Assembly (NCBI GenBank): GCA_023264075.1 | Contig: JALQTG010000024.1 | Location: 1 to 10,307 of the forward strand | Direction: 5' to 3' | Source of the DNA: Crocinitomicaceae bacterium | Lineage (GTDB): Bacteria; Bacteroidota; Bacteroidia; Flavobacteriales_D; Crocinitomicaceae | DNA: 10,307 nt | Part shown: positions 6,442 through 10,307 of the stretch, piece by piece | How the letters are laid out: the number at the start of each line of letters is the position of its first letter | Numbering within the stretch: the first letter of the stretch is position 1 | Program-made: the position numbers and the translations under genes | Notes under the pieces: model-generated | What the model was told of the DNA's origin: nothing | Database searches by the model: none | Seen by the model: only the letters and a program-made list of their open reading frames with translations

Positions 6442-6551
6442 GTTTAACATGAAGAGGGACTTTGTCTGTTTCAGGTTTTGGACAACCTGGAACCTACAAC
6501 AGTTTAGCCGAGCGGACTTTATAAGACAAACGTTCAACATGTAAAGACCCC
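6442..6551. other. Structured intergenic element, possible small RNA or short repeat unit
   Basis: Three nested complementary pairs are visible: ACATG (6447-6451) with CATGT (6538-6542), TTTGTCT (6461-6467) with AGACAAA (6524-6530), and CAGGTT (6472-6477) with AACCTG (6484-6489). They would form a long stem-loop with a side hairpin. Near-direct repeats also occur: GTTTAACATG (6442-6451) and GTTCAACATG (6532-6541), and GGACTTT at 6457-6463 and 6514-6520. A TATTTG at 6437-6442 resembles a -7 box for a + strand start near 6448, just where the outer stem begins. No known RNA family was recognised (it lacks SRP RNA and tmRNA hallmarks). The element could instead be a short repeat or chance structure. 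Confidence 0.3.
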
Positions 6552-6607
6552 TTGTAAGTAGAATGTAACTTTTAATTCGAAACTTCTTTTATAATCTGTC
6601 ACTAACC

Positions 6608-6637
6608 TTTTATTCTTCTAATTTTCACTTAAATTTG
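6608..6637 (+). promoter_or_regulatory. Probable lepA promoter (Bacteroidota type)
   Basis: TAAATTTG at 6630-6637 is an exact match to the Bacteroidota -7 consensus TAnnTTTG. A T-rich TTTT (6608-6611) stands 18 bases upstream where the -33 TTTG/TTG element is expected. Transcription would start near 6643, giving a leader of about 31 bases before the lepA ATG at 6674. Confidence 0.5.
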
Positions 6638-6673
6638 CACTCCTTTTACTTTAAAGGAAATAATAGAATTTGA

Positions 6674-8470
6674 ATGAAAAACATACGTAACTTCTGTATA
6701 ATCGCCCATATCGACCACGGTAAAAGTACATTGGCGGACCGTCTATTGCAAACGACAGGAACTATTTCTGATCGTGACATGAAGGAGCAAGCGTTGGATG
6801 ATATGGATATCGAACGCGAACGCGGGATTACCATTAAAAGTCACGCAATACAGATGAATTACAAGCAGGATGGTGAGGAGTACATCTTGAATTTAATTGA
6901 TACTCCGGGTCACGTAGATTTTTCGTATGAAGTATCTCGTTCTATCGCTTCTTGTGAAGGAGCGCTGTTGATTGTAGATGCGTCTCAGGGGATTGAAGCC
7001 CAAACAATATCAAATTTGTACTTGGCATTAGAGCATGATTTGGAGATCATTCCTATTCTGAATAAAATGGACCTTCCTGGGGCTGAACCGGAAGCTGTTA
7101 CAGATCAAATTGTAGAATTGATTGGCTGTAGTCCAGATGACGTAATTCCCGCTTCAGGGAAAACAGGGCTGGGCGTTGATAAAATTTTGGAGGCTATTGT
7201 TTCTCGTATTCCGGCTCCGGTTGGAGACCCGAATGCGCCGCTTCAGGCAATGATTTTTGACTCCGTATTTAATCCATTTCGTGGAATCATAGCTTATTAC
7301 AGGATTTTAAATGGTACTCTTAAGAAAGGGGAGAAAATACGATTTTTTAATACCGGGAAGGACTATCACGCCGACGAAATTGGAATTTTGAAGATGGACT
7401 TGGTTCCTAAACAGTTTGTTTCTGCAGGAGATGTGGGCTACATCATTTCTGGTATTAAACAAGCGAAAGAAGTAAAGGTTGGAGATACGATTACCAATGT
7501 AGCAAACCCATGCAAAGAGGCTGTAAAAGGGTTTGAGGATGTGAAGCCTATGGTATTTGCGGGAATCTATCCTGTAGATACGGATGACTTTGAAGAGTTG
7601 CGTTATTCCATGGAAAAGCTTCAATTGAATGACTCCTCGTTGGTCTTTGAACCTGAATCTTCAGCAGCATTGGGATTTGGTTTTCGATGTGGATTCTTAG
7701 GAATGCTCCACATGGAAATTATTCAAGAACGCTTGGAGCGTGAGTTTAATATGACAGTTATTACCACAGTTCCCAACGTTTCCTATTTTGCTTACATGCG
7801 CAAAACACCGGATGTGCCTGTGACCATCAACAACCCTTCTGAACTTCCTGATCCAGCAGCTGTTGAATTCATCGAAGAGCCATATATCAAGGCGCAAGTA
7901 ATCACAAAATCTGACTTTGTTGGACAGGTGATGACGTTGTGTGTTGAAAAACGTGGAGAACTTAAGAATCAAGTGTATTTAACGCAAGACAGAGTGGAAA
8001 TCACTTTTGAAATGCCACTTGCGGAGATCGTTTTCGACTTCTATGATCGATTGAAGTCGGTATCTAAAGGTTACGCATCGTTTGATTATTTTCCGATTGG
8101 TTATCGTCGTTCCGACCTCGTGAAATTGGATATTTTATTGAACCACGAACAAGTAGATGCGCTTTCTGCGCTTGTTCACCGTAGTAATGCGTTCGATTTA
8201 GGAAAGAAAATCTGTGTTAAACTTCGGGAGTTAATACCGAGACAACAATTTGAAATTCCAATTCAAGCTGCTATCGGTGCAAAAGTTGTCGCACGTGAAA
8301 CGATTAAAGCACTTCGAAAAGACGTAACTGCAAAATGTTATGGTGGTGATATCTCGCGTAAACGTAAATTACTCGAAAAGCAGAAACAAGGTAAGAAAAG
8401 AATGCGTCAAGTAGGACGAGTTGAAGTTCCGCAGGAAGCGTTTTTGGCAGTGTTGAAGTTGAATGATTAA
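6674..8470 (+). CDS. lepA: Translation elongation factor 4 (LepA), ribosome-associated GTPase
   Basis: LepA/EF4 is a conserved translational GTPase that binds the ribosome; proposed roles include back-translocation and 30S assembly. The 598-residue length is essentially that of E. coli LepA. GTPase motifs are intact: G1 AHIDHGKS (11-18), G2 GITIK (51-55), G3 DTPGH (76-80), G4 NKMD (130-133) and G5 SGKTG (161-165). EF-G-like domains II, III and V follow, and there is no domain IV. The LepA-specific C-terminal domain ends with a basic SRKRKLLEKQKQGKKRMR region (561-578). These features separate it from EF-G, TypA and RF3. The start is supported by the family N-terminus KNIRNFCIIAHIDHGKS. It appears monocistronic, with its own promoter candidate, and its stop lies only 12 bases from the stop of the convergent EamA gene. 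No obvious hairpin lies in that gap, so transcripts may overlap. Confidence 0.98.
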   Translation: MKNIRNFCIIAHIDHGKSTLADRLLQTTGTISDRDMKEQALDDMDIERERGITIKSHAIQMNYKQDGEEYILNLIDTPGHVDFSYEVSRSIASCEGALLIVDASQGIEAQTISNLYLALEHDLEIIPILNKMDLPGAEPEAVTDQIVELIGCSPDDVIPASGKTGLGVDKILEAIVSRIPAPVGDPNAPLQAMIFDSVFNPFRGIIAYYRILNGTLKKGEKIRFFNTGKDYHADEIGILKMDLVPKQFVSAGDVGYIISGIKQAKEVKVGDTITNVANPCKEAVKGFEDVKPMVFAGIYPVDTDDFEELRYSMEKLQLNDSSLVFEPESSAALGFGFRCGFLGMLHMEIIQERLEREFNMTVITTVPNVSYFAYMRKTPDVPVTINNPSELPDPAAVEFIEEPYIKAQVITKSDFVGQVMTLCVEKRGELKNQVYLTQDRVEITFEMPLAEIVFDFYDRLKSVSKGYASFDYFPIGYRRSDLVKLDILLNHEQVDALSALVHRSNAFDLGKKICVKLRELIPRQQFEIPIQAAIGAKVVARETIKALRKDVTAKCYGGDISRKRKLLEKQKQGKKRMRQVGRVEVPQEAFLAVLKLND

Positions 8471-8482
8471 TTACTTGTTACA

Positions 8483-9406
8483 TCATGTTTTCTTTCTGGC
8501 CCTTCTGCTCGCCAAAGAAATCAGATAAACTCCAGTAAAAATCATAAGCATGTAGGCGATTTTCTCTAAGGTTATGGCGCCGCTGTAATCTGCCGACCAA
8601 CCAATGTATCCAAAAAGGAGGGTGAATAGCATCACAAGAACGGGTTGTGTGTAGATATAACTCCCACTCACGCTGGGACTCACATGTTTTAATGCGTAGA
8701 TGTTTAAAAGGTATGTAAAGAATGTAGCGCCTATAATAACAAACCCAATTTTTAACCAAATTTCAACGGGAAAACTTACATAATTTGTGGCGATAACTTC
8801 GTCCAACACACTTGGATATGCGAGGACAAATATTAGTCCGAAAAGGAAGTTATAACTAATTACGGTGAGTGGGTTGTACTTATTCATGAGCGGCTTAACA
8901 ATCACAAGGTAAATTCCGAAAGAAAGAGCATTAATGAATATGAATAGGTCTCCAAGTGAAGAATCAAAACCGGGCATTCTTCCAGCGAGGGTCAGTGAAA
9001 TAGCACCAACTGCACCGAGTAAAACCCCAATTATCTTTACCTGTGTAATCGGTTCTTTTAGAATGAAAAAGGCCAAAATGACAACCAATATTGGGGTAGA
9101 AGTCATAATAATGCCTGCATTTATTGCAGAGGTCAGTTCGAGACCATTAAAAAAGAAGAGTTGATTCATCGCAACACCAAAAAAACCACAAGTTGCTAAG
9201 CGCAATAAATCTTTTCGTGCTACTTTTTCTCGAATGAATAAGGCGTGAAGCAACCAAAATAGACCTGTGGTAACCACCACGCGAAAGAAGATAAACGCGT
9301 TAGGTCCCATATAGTTCGGCATTACACCTTTGGCCAGCAAATGATTCGCGCCATAGAAGATGTTTACGCCAAGCAAGGCTAGGTGAGCACCAAAAATCTT
9401 GCTCAT
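8483..9406 (-). CDS. EamA-family (DMT superfamily) permease
   Basis: This 307-residue inner-membrane protein has two tandem EamA domains (about 5-140 and 151-299), each with about five helices, the usual ten-helix drug/metabolite transporter layout. Typical features include FRVVVTTGLFWLL in helix 2, NGLELTSAINAGIIMTSTPILVVILAFFILKEPIT-like sequence closing the first repeat (start near 88), and the matching ALKHVSPSVSGSYIYTQPV segment near 238-256 in the second. The C-terminus is basic (RRARKKT), consistent with a cytosolic end. Family members export amino acids, nucleotides or other small metabolites; nothing here identifies the substrate. Its ATG follows the stop of the ArsC-like gene with no base between them (TAA-ATG), so the two are probably co-translated. 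It converges tightly on lepA. Confidence 0.92.
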   Translation of the reverse strand: MSKIFGAHLALLGVNIFYGANHLLAKGVMPNYMGPNAFIFFRVVVTTGLFWLLHALFIREKVARKDLLRLATCGFFGVAMNQLFFFNGLELTSAINAGIIMTSTPILVVILAFFILKEPITQVKIIGVLLGAVGAISLTLAGRMPGFDSSLGDLFIFINALSFGIYLVIVKPLMNKYNPLTVISYNFLFGLIFVLAYPSVLDEVIATNYVSFPVEIWLKIGFVIIGATFFTYLLNIYALKHVSPSVSGSYIYTQPVLVMLFTLLFGYIGWSADYSGAITLEKIAYMLMIFTGVYLISLASRRARKKT

Positions 9407-9760
9407 TTATCCGTGATATGCTTGTTTAGCTGCTGCAATGGTTTTTGCTGCATTCCCTACAAAAACCTGATCTTCCAAGACGATGAACGGACGCTTTAAA
9501 AATGTGTATTCTTCGAGTAAGTATTTTTTGTAGTCAGCCTCAGAAAGAGTTATTTCATTCAAGCCCATTGATCGAAATTTCATAGCTCTCTTACTGAATA
9601 ATTCTTCATAGGAACCAATTCTGTCTTTGATAAAATCTAATGTTGTTTCATCAATATTTTGACTTTTTATGTCTTGTAATTCAACGTCGTTGCCAAAATC
9701 GAGTTCTTTTAAAATTCGCTGATTGGTGCTACACGTAGATAGATGAAATATTTTTTTCAT
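9407..9760 (-). CDS. ArsC/Spx-family thioredoxin-fold protein
   Basis: This 117-residue protein belongs to the ArsC-like thioredoxin-fold family, which includes glutaredoxin-linked arsenate reductases, YffB and Spx. It has one cysteine near the N-terminus, Cys10 in FHLSTCSTNQRIL, at the expected catalytic position, without the second Cys of the Spx CxxC. Other family marks are the FSKRAMKFRSMGLNE block (about 56-70) and FLKRPFIV near 87-94, whose Arg-Pro matches the substrate-binding Arg-Pro of ArsC. The start at 9760 is chosen because MKKIFHLSTC gives the normal N-terminal strand; an in-frame ATG at 9814 would add 18 residues (MSHLIMYQKNYLRKKLKV) not expected in the family. The arsenic role is not supported by any ars neighbour, so a general thiol-redox or regulatory role is equally likely. 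The stop abuts the transporter start. Several near-matches to TAnnTTTG lie upstream on the - strand (e.g. opposite 9803-9810), none convincing. Confidence 0.85.
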   Translation of the reverse strand: MKKIFHLSTCSTNQRILKELDFGNDVELQDIKSQNIDETTLDFIKDRIGSYEELFSKRAMKFRSMGLNEITLSEADYKKYLLEEYTFLKRPFIVLEDQVFVGNAAKTIAAAKQAYHG

Positions 9761-9890
9761 AACCTTAAGTTTCTTGCGAAGATAGTTCTTTTGGTACATT
9801 ATCAAATGTGACACAAATCAATTTCCGTTCGTACAAATTAATTGCTGCGTGAAAGGATATAGAATATTCTGATATTGACTCAGATTTCAT

Positions 9891-9898
9891 TAAATTTG
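9891..9898 (+). promoter_or_regulatory. -7 promoter box of the MORN-repeat lipoprotein gene
   Basis: TAAATTTG is an exact TAnnTTTG match, 23 bases before the ATG at 9922; transcription would start near 9904 with a leader of about 18 bases. A TTG at 9875-9877 is only 13 bases upstream, too close for the usual spacing, so the -33 element is unclear. Confidence 0.45.
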
Positions 9899-9921
9899 TA
9901 ACTCCTCTAACGATATCAAAA

Positions 9922-10307
9922 ATGAACAGATATTTTCGATTAAACAGTGCGGTTTTGATGATTTTAGGACTTCTAGTTCTCGTTGGGTGTGAAGATGCAG
10001 CTACAGTTGAAGTCGACCAAAAAGATGAATTTCGACCATTAATTGTGCGTAAGGATGGACAATATATTGAATATTATCCGGGGCATCAACAAATTAAGAT
10101 GAAAGGTCGAGAGGACGCTAATGGAAATAGAACGGGTATTTGGAAATTATATTCACCCCAAGGAGTAGAGTTATCAGTTACTGTGTATACCATGGGGAAA
10201 AAGGACGGACATATAGTGGTCCGCTATCCGAATGGAATGCCCAATTATGTTGGTGAATACCTAATGGATGAAAGGATAGGTGAATGGAGGTTTTATGCAG
10301 AATCGGG
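9922..10307 (+). CDS. Lipoprotein with MORN-like repeats (3' end cut by window)
   Basis: An ATG at 9922 opens a frame that runs off the right edge with no stop, giving 128 visible codons. It begins with a lipoprotein signal: a basic MNRYFR, a hydrophobic stretch to about 22, and lipobox LVGC with Cys23 as the predicted lipidated residue. The mature part shows spaced repeats of the form G-x-W-x-x-Y/F-x-x-x-G (TGIWKLYSPQG near 77-87 and GEWRFYAESG at the end), with YPNGMPNYVGEY between them, typical of the MORN_2 variant (PF07661). Databases often label such proteins YwqK-type antitoxins, a name that is poorly supported; they are more safely described as repeat proteins of the envelope. The protein is probably anchored in the periplasm or outer membrane. 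It is divergent from the ArsC-like gene, with 161 bases between the start codons and a TAAATTTG promoter box. Confidence 0.8.
   Translation, partial: MNRYFRLNSAVLMILGLLVLVGCEDAATVEVDQKDEFRPLIVRKDGQYIEYYPGHQQIKMKGREDANGNRTGIWKLYSPQGVELSVTVYTMGKKDGHIVVRYPNGMPNYVGEYLMDERIGEWRFYAES

Larger units (their letters stand above)
6358..6673. other. 316-base intergenic region between tRNA-Ser and lepA
   Basis: No believable protein gene is visible here on either strand. Going left to right it holds the candidate tRNA promoter (6386-6414), a stretch of nested inverted repeats (6442-6551) described separately, an AT-rich gap, and the lepA promoter candidate (6608-6637). A purine-rich AAAGGAAA at 6653-6660 lies 13 bases before the lepA ATG, rather far for a ribosome-binding site. 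Confidence 0.6.

Noticed and set aside
6442..6551. A known RNA such as 4.5S SRP RNA or tmRNA
   Set aside because: The conserved SRP GGAAGGAAGCAGC-like loop and the tmRNA Ala-tRNA-like ends are absent.
7307..7624. 105-residue - strand frame inside lepA
   Set aside because: It is antisense to a highly conserved GTPase and has shadow-like composition.
8478..8759. 93-residue - strand frame overlapping the transporter
   Set aside because: It lies in another frame inside the EamA gene, is rich in Arg, His and Trp, and has no independent support.
9761..9814. Upstream ATG extending the ArsC-like protein by 18 residues
   Set aside because: The extension is not part of the family fold and precedes the normal MKKIFHLSTC beginning; the downstream start is preferred.

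Overview
The window looks like a chromosomal, housekeeping-rich stretch of a Bacteroidota genome, most likely Flavobacteriales. The support is the AT-rich composition, the scarcity of Shine-Dalgarno sequences, boxes matching the Bacteroidota promoter form (TAnnTTTG near -7), a long RodA of the Bacteroidota type, and an exbB-(small membrane protein)-exbD-exbD cluster. A family-level guess such as Crocinitomicaceae would be speculation. I see no insertion sequence, phage gene, CRISPR array or resistance island.

Region 1 (1-3254, + strand) is a translationally coupled elongation cassette. It holds the C-terminal transpeptidase part of PBP2 (mrdA, cut by the window edge), then rodA, then a CPBP-family membrane protease. 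Both junctions are 4-base ATGA overlaps. PBP2 and RodA together form the peptidoglycan polymerase/cross-linker of the elongasome. The protease is unassigned but shares their translation.

Region 2 (3255-3476) lies between two convergent operons. It holds a nested repeat family built on CTCTGTG/CACAGAG and a perfect 13-bp stem that probably terminates transcription from both sides.

Region 3 (3477-6192, - strand) is an ExbB/ExbD proton-channel operon. In transcription order it reads: exbB with a signal peptide and acidic N-terminal tail, an unrecognised 161-aa four-helix membrane protein, a long ExbD (266 aa) with a charged insertion, and a second, different ExbD (172 aa). These probably build one inner-membrane, proton-driven motor energising outer-membrane transport. 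The 161-aa protein and the ExbD insertion are the parts least explained by known biology.

Region 4 (6193-6673) holds a short palindrome in front of exbB, tRNA-Ser(GGA) on the - strand, and a roughly 110-base stretch with nested inverted repeats that may be a small RNA or a short repeat element. A probable lepA promoter follows.

Region 5 (6674-10307) has complete lepA (elongation factor 4, +). Convergent to it is a two-gene - strand unit, an ArsC/Spx-like thioredoxin-fold protein followed directly by an EamA-family transporter. Divergent from that unit is the start of a lipoprotein with MORN-like repeats that runs off the right edge.
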